From contig JARZZO010000011.1 of the NCBI GenBank assembly GCA_030544215.1, forward strand, positions 51,147,587 through 51,211,586: a stretch of DNA of 64,000 nucleotides, given 5' to 3'. This document shows positions 25,350 through 35,103 of the stretch, one piece after another. The notes under the pieces were generated by a model, which was given only the letters and a program-made list of their open reading frames with translations, made no database searches and was not told where the DNA came from. The position numbers were made by a program, and so were the translations under genes. Source of the stretch: Zantedeschia hybrid cultivar (taxonomy: Eukaryota; Streptophyta; Magnoliopsida; Alismatales; Araceae). Position 1 is the stretch's first letter, and every line of letters begins with the position of its first letter.

Positions 25350-25362
25350 GGCTCTAATACCA
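25350..25362 (-). promoter_or_regulatory. Primer binding site of copia B (tRNA-iMet type)
   Basis: Minus-strand TGGTATTAGAGCC, one change from the iMet complement TGGTATCAGAGCC, one base from the LTR. Confidence 0.85.
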
Positions 25363-25363
25363 C

Positions 25364-26930
25364 TGTTGCGTTCGCTGTGTCGAGATCCGATCGAAAAATG
25401 CAGCGAAAATAATTATTCGGGATCGGATCCATCCCATTTCGATCAATAAAATATTATGGGAAATCTAATTTACCTTGCGCGGATTCGAATCCACGTTCGT
25501 TCTCCGGTTCCATCGGAGCGATGCCGTAAGCCACGCAGGTGCCTGGCCTCTAGCGGTATCCACGTGGTTCTCCTCCCGATGGATCGTCCTCGCATCCTCG
25601 CTCAATGCGGCGTTCGTGGATCCGGTCTGGCTACGTGTAATCCGCCGTGACATGCGGATTTGAAAACTCCCATTGGACGGAAGGCGGAGCAGTCGGGAGC
25701 CGAAGTGGAGCCTCTAGAGGGCTGGCCTCGAGATGTGCGCCCAGGAGAGAGGAGAGAGAGAGGGCGGCGGCTAGGGTTAAGGTTGCTGGCCCCCGACCTA
25801 GTAGCCGTTCTTTTATTAGAAGTATGTTTGTGGTTTTTCATAAAAACCCATACTTATCCGAAATCTCGTTTAATTATCCATCGACTTGAAAACCTTTAGC
25901 GTGTGACCCTCTAGGCCCAAATACCAGCACAATTAATGGCCCATTAAGCCCAGTAACTCTTTACGGACCCACTGAATTAATTAATATCCCTATATTAATT
26001 AATCAGCCGAATTTAATGTCCCACAGTAAATTCGGACGGGCTTCCGATCACGTTGGATGCTAAGCAACATCGCGTGATCCTGGATGGCATTTGGGTTATC
26101 ACAACTCTCTATTAGAACCTTTCCGTCATCGATTAGTGCGCGGATATAATCCTTCATTCGTGCAATGTTCTCGAATCGACCTAGGGTATGGTTTACTGTT
26201 AAATCCTAGCCAGTCGATTCACTTGAATCAGATGCCGCTAATCTATATCGGATAACTCTTTATCTGATACAGTGTCCGCCCTGGCCAGGGACTTAAGCGC
26301 ATCATTTTTGGAACATTCTTTCTCATAATACTGAGAGCAGATGATCCCATATTGAACACACAATTACCTTCGATGGCATTTCTCTGAACCCGATCATTTG
26401 ACTTATTGATAACCCATGGCTAAGGATTCATTACTCAAAGTCAAAGTTCAGAGACGTACTAACAAGGTATCTTTGGTGTCTCAGGTCCAAGGATCATCTA
26501 CGCAACCGAGACAAAAGAATCATGCTGGTTAACAGTATATACCATCCAGCGATTGTAGGTCAGATCAATTTAGTGAACTCATTCCCCAATGAGCACCTAC
26601 AGGTCCAGCATAGTGTCTCCACATAAGTGACTTATAGGATCAGTCACCCTCATCATATGAGCTGAAGAAACATGTACTAGTCTATCTGTATGTTTGATGT
26701 CCATCTCAAACATCCTCCGACTACGAATAATTAAGAACATGTATTTATAAGTCTTTGGTCCCGTAATTATAATCTCATCATAATCCAAAGATTGTTGCAC
26801 ATGTTCATGGATTTCATCGTGATACGATAATCATAGATCGAACTAATTACACAATGAATTCATGTCATTATATTAATAAACTGAATGAGACATAGTATTG
26901 GATTGGCTTTCAGACCACCTAATACTAATA
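25364..26930 (-). repeat. 5' LTR of copia B (1,567 bp)
   Basis: Plus-strand termini tgttgcgttcg and ctaatactaata; next to the primer site. The TATA-like element has decayed (cttttattag at about 25,810). Confidence 0.9.
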
Positions 26931-27156
26931 GGGGGGTCCCATGCTCCAGCGAGTCCTCCCCAACACTTGGGGTGCCCGCGAAGACGTCGATCTGTGGCAC
27001 ATGAGAAATCCAACTTTAATGCATAAAATTACAAATAATTCACCGCACTCATCTTATGAATACGGTTCATGCAATTAAAATAAAAAACTTGGCATGGAAT
27101 TAATTATAAAATTTACAATTCGGAGATCGAAACGGCGAAGAACACAGTGATAACCT
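26931..27156 (-). other. Copia A 5' leader, LTR-proximal portion
   Basis: Remaining leader of A to the right of nested B. It aligns with B positions about 25,095-25,349 and contains no gene. Confidence 0.8.
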
Positions 27157-27169
27157 GGCTCTGATACCA
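27157..27169 (-). promoter_or_regulatory. Primer binding site of copia A (tRNA-iMet)
   Basis: Minus-strand TGGTATCAGAGCC is the exact complement of the plant initiator tRNA-Met 3' end, one base from the LTR. Confidence 0.92.
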
Positions 27170-27170
27170 C

Positions 27171-28736
27171 TGTCGAGTTCGTTGTGTCCGGATCCGACCA
27201 AAAACGCAGTGGATAAAATAAAATTGGGATCGGATCTGTCTTGTTTCGATCAATAAAAACCTAAAATGGTAAGTCATATTTTCCTTGCGCGGATTCGAAT
27301 CTGCATTCGTTCTCCGGTTCCGTCGGAGTGATGCCACAAGCTGCGCAGGTGCCCGACCTCTAGTGGTATCTATGTGGTTATCCTCGCCATGGATCGTCCT
27401 CGCCGATGTGGCATCCACAGATCCTGTCTGGCTGCGCATAATTCGCCGCGACATGCAGATTCAGAAACTACCGTCAGATGGAAGGCAGAGCTGTTGGGAG
27501 AAGGAGCAGAGCCTCCCGAGGGCTGGCCTCGACACGTGCGCCCAGGAGAGAGGAGAGAGAGAGGGCGGCGGCTAGGTCAGGATTTTTAGCCCCCGACCTA
27601 GTGGTCGCTCTTTTATAATAAGTGTATTTGCGGTTTTTCATAAAAACCCACACTTATCCGAAATCTCGTCAAATTATCCATCGACTTGAAAACCTTTTGC
27701 GTGTGACCCTCTAGGCCTAAATACCTGTCCAGTTAATGGCCCATTAAGCCCAGTAACGCTTTATGGACCCAATGAATTGATTAATATCATTATATCAATT
27801 AATCAGCCGAATTTAATGTCCCACAGTAAATTCGGACGAGCTTTCGACCACGTTGGATTCCAAGCAACATCGCGTGATCCTGGATGGGTTTGGGGTTATC
27901 GTAACCCTCTATTGGAACCTTTCCGTCATTGGTTAGCGCACGGATATAATCCTTCATCTGTACAATGTTCCTGAGTCGACTTAAGGTATGGTTTACTGTT
28001 AAACCCTAGCCGGTCGATTCACTTGAATCAGATGCTGCTTATCTATATCGGATAACTCTTTATCTGATACAGAGTCCGCCCTGGCCAGGGACTTCAGCGC
28101 ATCATTCTCGGAACATTCTCTCTCATAATACCGAGAGCGAATAATCCCGTATTGAACACACAATTACCTTCGAGGACATTTCTCTGAACCCGATCATTTG
28201 ACTTATTGATAACCCATGGTTAGGGATTCATTAGTCAAAGTCAAAGCTTAGAGACGTATCAACAAGATATCTTTAGTTTCTCAGGTCCACAGATCATCTA
28301 CGCAACCGTGACAAAAGAATCGAGCTGGTTAACAGTGAGGTATACACCATCCAGCGATTCTAGGTCGGATCAATTCAGTGAACTCATTCCCCAATGAGCA
28401 CTTACAGGTCCAGCATAATGTCTCCACACAAGTGACTTATAGGATCAGTCACCCTCATCATATGAGCTGAGGAAACTTGTACTAGTCTATCCGGATATTT
28501 GATGTGCATTTTAAACATCCTCCGACTAGGAATAATTAAGAACATGTGTTTATAAGTCTTCGATCCTGTAATTATGATCTCATCATAATCCGAACATTGT
28601 TGCACATGTTCATAGACTTCATCGTGATACGATAAACATAGATCGAACAAATTACACACAATGAATTAATGCCATTTATTAATAAACTGAATAATACATA
28701 GTATCAGATTGGCTTTCAGAGTACCTAATACTAACA
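27171..28736 (-). repeat. 5' LTR of copia A (1,566 bp)
   Basis: Plus-strand termini tgtcgagttcg and ctaatactaaca. A minus-strand TATA box lies at about 27,609-27,620. Pairs with 9,978-11,540 by subtype. Confidence 0.9.
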
Positions 28737-28741
28737 GGGAG

Positions 28742-29400
28742 AGCCTCTTCCGATGCTTCAATGACATCCACAGATAATTCTGCTTCTTCATTATTTTACA
28801 GAAGGGTAGGAAAGTTTTGGGCTACTACTGTTGTATTCTTCGAGTTATCAAATGAAGTTTATACCTTGATTTCATCTAGGTCTTTAGGTAAAGTTCCATA
28901 TTTGTTAATGAAATGACACGAATAAATAACAAGACCTTTCTAGGTAAATTTTACGATCTCCTGGTACAAGGAGACTGTGGTTGCAATCTTTGTAGTCTAG
29001 GCAATTTTGAAGACTTTTCTAGATCATATGCTTTGTATCTTTTGGCACTCTTTTCCTTTTGAGACTTCATCTGTGACATATTCCTTTGAATTGGTTTCCA
29101 AGCTTGATGTATACATTGCCGACCAAAGGGACTGGACTTCTCTTATGCCTGCTGGACTTCTTTACACATTTGGGTACCCAGATCTACCTAACTGGTGGCT
29201 TATAAGAATTTCTTGTTCTCTGCCAGGGTACTTGTTCAGGATCTTCTTCTTGTTCTACCCATATCTTAGCTTTGGCTCTCTCTTTTCAAAATTTTCTTAT
29301 CCTTTCACAATCCATCAAAGACCTGAAAAGAGTTCTAAATTGGAACATTCGGGACCAGCCTATCCTCGGAGGTATCAATTCCACTTCCATCTAGAAAGAC
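28742..29400 (-). pseudogene. Element C, upstream part of the gag-region frame
   Basis: The minus-strand translation just right of copia A contains NKYGTLPKDLDEIKVY followed by an acidic stretch that leads into the gag remnant at 9,972. Joined at the target site the register is kept, so this is the upstream half of the same coding region. Further right the frames are short and full of stops. I do not recognise a named domain. Confidence 0.4.
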
Positions 29401-30130
29401 TCATAAGCTTCTAATGAGAACTGATTTCCTTGTTCTGGACAATTGTGGAAAAATGGCTCTTGGCTTGAACTGAGGCTTCTAGCTCTTTGGAAAGCTTTTG
29501 CAGTATTGATTTGAGGATGTAGTATCACTGTAAATAACATGACAGTTGACAACTTGTGCATAAGACACATTAGAGATAAGCTCAGACTGCAGATGACCAT
29601 GCCAAAAAAATGTGGAAAGCCGATGATGGGAGGGAAGCTCCCAAATGCCACGGGTACTGCCAGTAGCCGTAGCGTGTATGATTTTCGACCAGTAGAGGGC
29701 CGAAGAAGCCCTTTGTTTCCATTGGTCTCCTGCAATATGACAAAGAGACAATCAATAACTTTGAGTACAAAGTGTTAGCTTTGTTCTTCTGACGAGAAGA
29801 TGAAGGGAGGATAGGTCCCATCGAGCATGCCAAAAATATTGATTTTTTTATATATATAATTTTAGGATTTGAGTTCATTTATGCCTTGATCTGACTTAAT
29901 CAAATGATCGTGATTGTTTGTTTGACCAATCTTACTATCCATAAATAAAATAGCATTAATTACATCATGTGAAGAGGAAAACTCTTGATTAATTGCCAGA
30001 GGAACTTGGCGTAACACCCTATAAATGAAGATGGGAAAATTGTATCACAATATAACAATTTTAATTCCAAAAGGGTTTGAATTTCGGTTGTGAGAGTGTT
30101 TTAACTTTGTTCATTTTTGTTTGCGGAGTT
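29401..30130. other. Element C, non-coding upstream region
   Basis: No gene seen. It leads into the hairpin tandem array; short open frames on both strands do not resemble known proteins. Confidence 0.4.
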
Positions 30131-31272
30131 GAGTCTGTAGCAAGAAGGCATAGACTCACCTGTTATTTTTATTTTTTATTAGATTTTTTATTTATTTAAG
30201 GGTTGAAAGGAATAAGAGAAATCCTTCTTTAGAGTTTTTTTTTAGCTAGTATGTATGGATAATAACATAAAAACTTTGATTCTTGTATTCATATGTGAAT
30301 TTAAGAGTTGAGATTGCAGTAGGACAAAGCAAATTCACTTGTCATTTTACTTTCTTCGACTGAATTTCAGAAATTTATCAAAGGATTTGATTTCATACTT
30401 GTTTATTGATTATCAGGAAGGAGAGACATTTTTTATCCTTTATGGAGTGATGCATATGGATATACATTGAAGACTTCTTGAGTTCTTTATGTTTGGATGT
30501 TAGTATGAAGGTTGAGTTTGCGGCAAGAAGGCGCAGATTCATCCAACCCTAGTTTTATTAACATAGAAATGCTTGGATTTTATTAGTTTTCTGATTGTAG
30601 TAGAGGTGAAACATCTTTTTAGAGCTATCTGATTGATATGAATGATGATAATTGCAGAAATTAAGGCTTGATGCTGAAATGCAAGTTTATAGTTGAGTCT
30701 GCGACATGAGAGTATAGACTCAGGTATGTTAGAAACTTAGTGATTAGAATTTTAAGAGATTTTGCTAAAGCACTTTTTATTGAGGATTTCTTGACATATT
30801 TGATGATGATTTGTAGCTACAAAGGTAAAGACCTGATTATTCAAAACAATGGTGATCAAAGAAGAATAGTTGAGACTACAACACAAAGTACATACTCAAG
30901 TTTAAAAAGATTTTTAGTGAATTGAATAGAGCACCTTATGGAAGAGAGTCCACTGCAGTTTTGGAAGAAATGCCTTTTTACATTTTTCAAAACATGTACA
31001 TATGATTTGGGAATGAGAAATCATTTCATCTTTTTGAGAGGCAATGTATGAAAAGTTAAGTCTGTGCTTAATGAGTGGAGACTCAGCAAACTTTGTCAAC
31101 AATTTGATGAGTTCTAATTGTAAGTAGATGTTATTCTTGATTCTTTATGAAGTTTTGAAGTGTATTTTATCATCCTTGGGTGAACTTATCTGGAAAAAAA
31201 AATATTTATTAAGTTTTAATGATTTCATGCTTCTTTTATAGAAATGAGTCTGCGGAGAAGAGGTGCAAACTC
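30131..31272. repeat. Decayed ~180-bp tandem array with 27-bp palindrome (left part)
   Basis: Seven copies of a palindromic module close to GAGTCTGC - 11 nt - GCAGACTC at 30,131, 30,310, 30,514, 30,695, 30,872, 31,058 and 31,246. Spacings are 177-204 bp, and six of seven are exactly 27 bp. Between modules only fragments of homology remain (for example tatggata), so the palindrome is the best preserved part. The array resumes at 45,970 beyond T2. Confidence 0.7.
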
Positions 31273-31381
31273 AAAGATGCCATGTGGAAATGATGTTAAA
31301 GCAACGAATATGTAATTTTAACTTGAAATTATTTTGAAAATATCATCATTTTATCAAAAAGTTGAATTTTATCAAGACCTT

Positions 31382-32708
31382 TGTAGGTGCTGAAAATTGC
31401 TCGTGTGATTAATGTGAAAAACTATGTTGTTTAGGGTAAATTAACCTATTAAAAAAAATGCAACTAAGGTGCTGTGATCGCCAGAAACTTTTAACTAAAA
31501 AGCTTCAAAAGAGTTTGATCGCCTACCTGTTTAAACGCGGAAGAATGAATCCTTGGTTCCCCTCCTTCAGCCGGCTGAAGAAAGAGAGCCTCTTTATTCT
31601 TTTGTTCTTGCTGTTGAATGTTTAGGATCGTCCAGAAGTTCTCCTGGCTTCGTGCTTGATTTCCCTCTTTTTGATTTCTTGTTGTGGTTGTTGTTGAATG
31701 CAGCAGAGACAGAGAAACAGAAAAATAAAGGAAAAACAATGATGAGAATCTAAATGGAAATAATATCAAAATTAACTATGATTAGAAACATGTTTAAAAC
31801 AGCAACTCACTTGTTTTAGATGGCTTTAAAACCCCTTTAGAACAGATGGTTTTGAAAAATTAATGATGTGGTGTGTGTTGCATGAAGTGAGTATGAGAGA
31901 ATGAAACTAATAAATGAATGAAAATGAAATTCAGATATGAAAAACTTATGCCCAGTCCAGTTGGTTGAAGCTTTGAAGAGATGAAGATCTTGAAGAAGGA
32001 TGCCGACTTTTGGAAATGGCAGCGCTCCGGCGTGGTTGCTCCGATCTTCAAATCGCTATAACGCTGTGGCTCTATAATTCTCTCTCTCTTTTTTTTTAAC
32101 TCCTTGAGATGCAAGGTATTTATAGGCATTTTCTGCGTTCGCGATTAACATAGAAAAATCTAGGATTTATCTACCTTAATCGACAGATAATTACTGATTA
32201 ATTCATCTTTATCTGTAATTATCTAAAACGCGTCCACCATTGCTGACGCCTTTCAGATTAATTAAGATAAGGATAAATATCCGGGAAAACTTATCTTTAT
32301 CTTTATTAGCTAAAAAGCGTCCATCTGTGTAGACGTCTTTTAGCTTAATTAAGATAAGGATAAACATCCGGAAGAGAAGTTAAAACAGCTTAGGAAACTT
32401 AAATCGCGTCGACCTTCACAGACGCCTTTTAGATAATAAATCAATTAATTAAAATTCAAATTTAAACGTTAAAATAGGAATAAACTCTAAATGGCGTCCA
32501 CTCAGGTTGACGCCTTTTAGGATTCTTCATATTTTAACTGAAATTTGAGTTAAAATCAATTCAATTGATTAACTTAAACATGTCTGTTCAACTCGACGCT
32601 CACAAATATCAATAAAAATTAATTAATGATTAATTATCAGACCATTCTGAGGCATTATTATATGATATGAAATTTACTCGAAATGATGTCAAAATTAGCG
32701 TGTCTACA
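31382..32708 (-). repeat. 3' LTR of T2 (1,327 bp)
   Basis: Plus-strand termini TGTAGGTGCTG and GTGTCTACA. TATA box on the minus strand at 32,117-32,126. Differs from the other LTR at positions near 31,623, 31,910, 31,958, 32,056, 32,181 and 32,542. Confidence 0.96.
32223..32520 (-). repeat. Four 34-bp palindromic modules in T2 3' LTR
   Basis: At 32,223-32,256, 32,310-32,343, 32,399-32,432 and 32,487-32,520; starts 87-89 bp apart. Same 12-10-12 design as in T1. Spacers and some arm positions differ from T1, but total length does not. Confidence 0.85.
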
Positions 32709-32797
32709 GCTGCCTCACCTTGGCATCGTCTTTGCAAGGGAGTGAAATTAAATTGAATGTACTGAAAAGGTGATGCCAAGGTGTGATGAGACACGCT
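32697..32797 (-). other. Long-range stem spanning the T2 polypurine tract and LTR start
   Basis: Outer arms agcgtgtct (32,697-32,705) and agacacgct (32,789-32,797); inner arms caccttggcatc (32,716-32,727) and gatgccaaggtg (32,772-32,783). Both are perfect. The LTR terminus and purine tract lie between the stems. Confidence 0.65.
32709..32721 (-). promoter_or_regulatory. Candidate polypurine tract of T2
   Basis: Minus-strand aaggtgaggcagc abuts the LTR; identical to the T1 tract. Confidence 0.5.
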
Positions 32798-33666
32798 CTT
32801 AACATCACATGATTGGAATTTTTCTCAAAATCATCAACGAAGATAGCTTAAGGAAATCAATGGAATCAACCCTGTCTGGATGAGGTAGACAAGGAAATAA
32901 AATAAGGTCGATCAACCTCCTCGGAGTGGGAAGTACCCCAGGTCGTAGACACTGTAGGTTTCATCATGGGGAGCGTTTGCCAGCCAATGTGGACGTGCTA
33001 CAGCCATGATGGATCTTAAAAGAAAACAAGAAATATTGGATAAAGAATCCAATCAAGGATAGAATTCCAATGATATCTTCAAGCGAACCTCAAAGATAAT
33101 CAAGATACTCAATTCAGAATGGAATATTTCATATCATGTTTGAGATTGTTTGATTTAATGGTCTGAAACTTAATCAATAATTAATCCTTATCACAATGAT
33201 TTCAAATCCTACATGATGCATGCTGGGCTAAAAGAAAAATATAAAGTCAAATAAAATACAAATTAATCAAGGATAATATTGTTAAATTGTCATTAATGAG
33301 TCAAGATACAAATTCTTGTAATTCAGTGCTAAGCCGAAGCTCGTTTATCCACGCACAGTTTCACAAAAGTGGAACCATCGTCCTCACTAGTTAACAATCC
33401 AACGGCCTATCCGTGCGATTAAGAATCCTCTGGAATTATCACTGTTTTTGTTGTAGGGGAACTCAAATTCCAGTTTCATTAAAACCACAAGGTCCTTGAT
33501 ATATTCTAATAAATATTTATCATATAGTAATGATGATGCAAAATAATTACATGAAAAGAGTACAAGGGTAGAAATAACCGTCTTTTTAGCCACGGTCGGG
33601 ACTTCTTGACTCCCACAGTAGGATCTTCTTGATATTTTCCAGCTTCCTTGAATTTTCTTGAATTTT

Positions 33667-33825
33667 CTGCAACCAAAATTGTTAGTAATTCCAAACAAAT
33701 ATTCAATTTAAAACATCAAAACATGGAATTTCGGACAAAGCACATAAAGATCTGAAACGCGTCGTGTCGCGAAGACGCCATTTAACGTTGAAACGCGTCG
33801 CTTATCCTCGACGCCTTTTACTCAC
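33667..33825 (-). other. Candidate spliceosomal intron in T2 3' UTR (159 bp)
   Basis: Minus strand: donor GTGAGT (from 33,825), branch-site match TACTAAC (33,681-33,687), tract attttggttgcag, acceptor AG ending 33,667. T1 lacks this segment: around 5,730 it joins acctgtttct to a version of aaattcaa, one substitution from the predicted spliced product. Flanks match on both sides. Two 34-bp modules (33,752-33,785 and 33,788-33,821) fill most of the donor half. A plain deletion in T1 is the alternative. Confidence 0.55.
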
Positions 33826-34129
33826 AGAAACAGGTTTATGCTTGTTCTCTATTTGGATTCCAACTCTTCATGCTTTGTCTCCTGTATATGACTTGAACAA
33901 ACAGGTTAAGTATCTGTTCAGGCTTAGCCCCTTGCCTGGTTAAGTAACCGACTACTTGATCCTATCCTTGGTAGAAGGGTCAAGGGGTATAGCCTTTATT
34001 AACAAAGGTAACGAGAATAATCAAACTTAAGCAAAATGCAACATAGAAGCAGATAGATGCTCACTGAAAATAAAAGGAATGAAACACACTAAATGCAACA
34101 AGCAGATGCTAATTGAAATATTTTTTGTT

Positions 34130-34345
34130 GTTTTGAAATATTCATTTTTGTTTGGGGTTTTGAAATATATACTTTTTTTTGAATTTTGACATATGTATTA
34201 TTTTTTTTGAATTTTTGACATATGTATCTTTTTTTGGCTTTTTGACATATGTATATATTTTTTTTGATGCATTTTTGAAACATATGTATTTTTTTTGGAT
34301 TTTTTTGAAACATATGTATTTTTTTTTTTGGATTTTTGACTAAAA
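34130..34345 (-). repeat. AT-rich ~30-bp degenerate tandem repeat in T2 3' UTR
   Basis: About six cassettes of gacatatgtat plus a poly-T tract; reverse complement of the T1 block at 5,275-5,490. Small ORFs here are repeat artefacts. Confidence 0.65.
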
Positions 34346-35103
34346 GATCAGCATGGTACTTGGATCAAAAAATCATATTCATTTATTAACTTAATTCCAA
34401 AATTGTTCTTTAACAACTCAACTTAAACCCATCGTGTTTGAACTTGTGTTTCCATTCGTGATCCCATTTGATGATTTGACCCCTAGTCAATCTAAACCAT
34501 TCCTTAAGTTTGGAGTACATCTCTTTAGAAGGAAAAGATGAATAAGTTTAGAAAGCCCATGAGAAGGTTCCGGAGACTTAAAAAGATGTCCCTTTCCTAC
34601 CCTAATATCCGTTGGGGTTCGGTCATTTCTTTCCGGGGTATTTATCGACCTTGCGTTCCCTTTTATTTCATTTCATGGCCTTGATGTAACGTTTGTAATG
34701 TAATGGCCTTTTTGATTTGACATTTGGCTTTTGCCTTTTTGCCTTTTCCATTCTTTTCTTCTTCTTTTTTCTTTTCTTCGGGACGGATCTCCCCCTTTTT
34801 TTTATGACGGCCTCCTACTAAGACGGCGGGTATTCTTGGTAGTCTAATCTAAGCCTCGTTCCGACATCATGGGCCGAGTTTAAAACAGAATTTTTCTTTT
34901 AAAACGAATGATTTGTACTTTACACTTTCGGTCAAGCTTCCGATATTCTTTAGGACTTGTCATCTCTTGTTACTCACGAATCAAACGTGTCAGTGTGTGC
35001 AGTAATGGGCTTGAAATTAAGTTATCCAGACTGATAAGGAAATTTGAGTTTATAAACTTTCTGATTCCACTGATTTTTGTACCATACTGATCGACTCTTT
35101 AAC

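Larger units (their letters stand above)
17554..26930 (-). mobile_element. B: Ty1/copia retrotransposon nested in the leader of A
   Basis: A complete 9,377-bp element: LTR 17,554-19,122, polypurine tract, pol, gag, leader, primer site, LTR 25,364-26,930. Flanks ggagg (17,549-17,553) and ggggg (26,931-26,935) fit a 5-bp duplication with one change. Sequence right of B (26,931-27,170) is homologous to B's own leader at about 25,100-25,363, which shows that B sits inside the leader of a family member. LTRs differ at roughly one base in ten near their ends, and the last LTR ends TA instead of CA. Confidence 0.92.
9978..28736 (-). mobile_element. A: Ty1/copia retrotransposon, complete but decayed, split by element B
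   Basis: LTR (9,978-11,540), polypurine tract, pol, gag, leader, then element B (17,554-26,930), then the remaining leader, primer site and LTR (27,171-28,736). Without B the length is 9,382 bp, almost equal to B's 9,377 bp. Flanks ggggg (9,973-9,977) and gggag (28,737-28,741) fit a 5-bp target duplication with one change. The two A LTRs share subtype features (for example a run aaaataaaattggga near the start) that the two B LTRs lack, supporting this pairing. By eye about one base in ten differs between the A LTRs near their ends, mostly transitions, so the insertion is old. Lineage within copia is not certain; long LTRs and leader recall Tork/Angela types. Confidence 0.9.
32798..35103 (-). 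other. T2 3' untranslated region
   Basis: About 2.3 kb, non-coding. It holds a candidate 159-bp intron (33,667-33,825) with two palindromic modules, and the AT-rich repeat block at 34,130-34,345. Otherwise collinear with the T1 3' UTR. Confidence 0.75.

Noticed and set aside
9978..28736. Tandem LTR-internal-LTR-internal-LTR array from unequal recombination
   Set aside because: The third and fourth LTRs are separated by leader sequence with a primer site, and LTR subtypes pair 1-4 and 2-3, which fits nesting instead.
29007..29414. 135-codon plus-strand frame
   Set aside because: Lies over the minus-strand element C coding remnant; the translation is hydrophobic and resembles nothing known.
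30131..31272. CRISPR-like array
   Set aside because: Spacing of ~180 bp and palindromic repeats in plant transposon sequence; no spacers of constant short length and no cas genes.
31491..31769. 92-codon frame in the T2 LTRs (also 44,730-45,008), partly matched in the T1 LTR
   Set aside because: Lies in the transcribed LTR part and is near-identical only because the LTRs are. The T1 counterpart differs in start and length. No domain; no evidence of coding selection.
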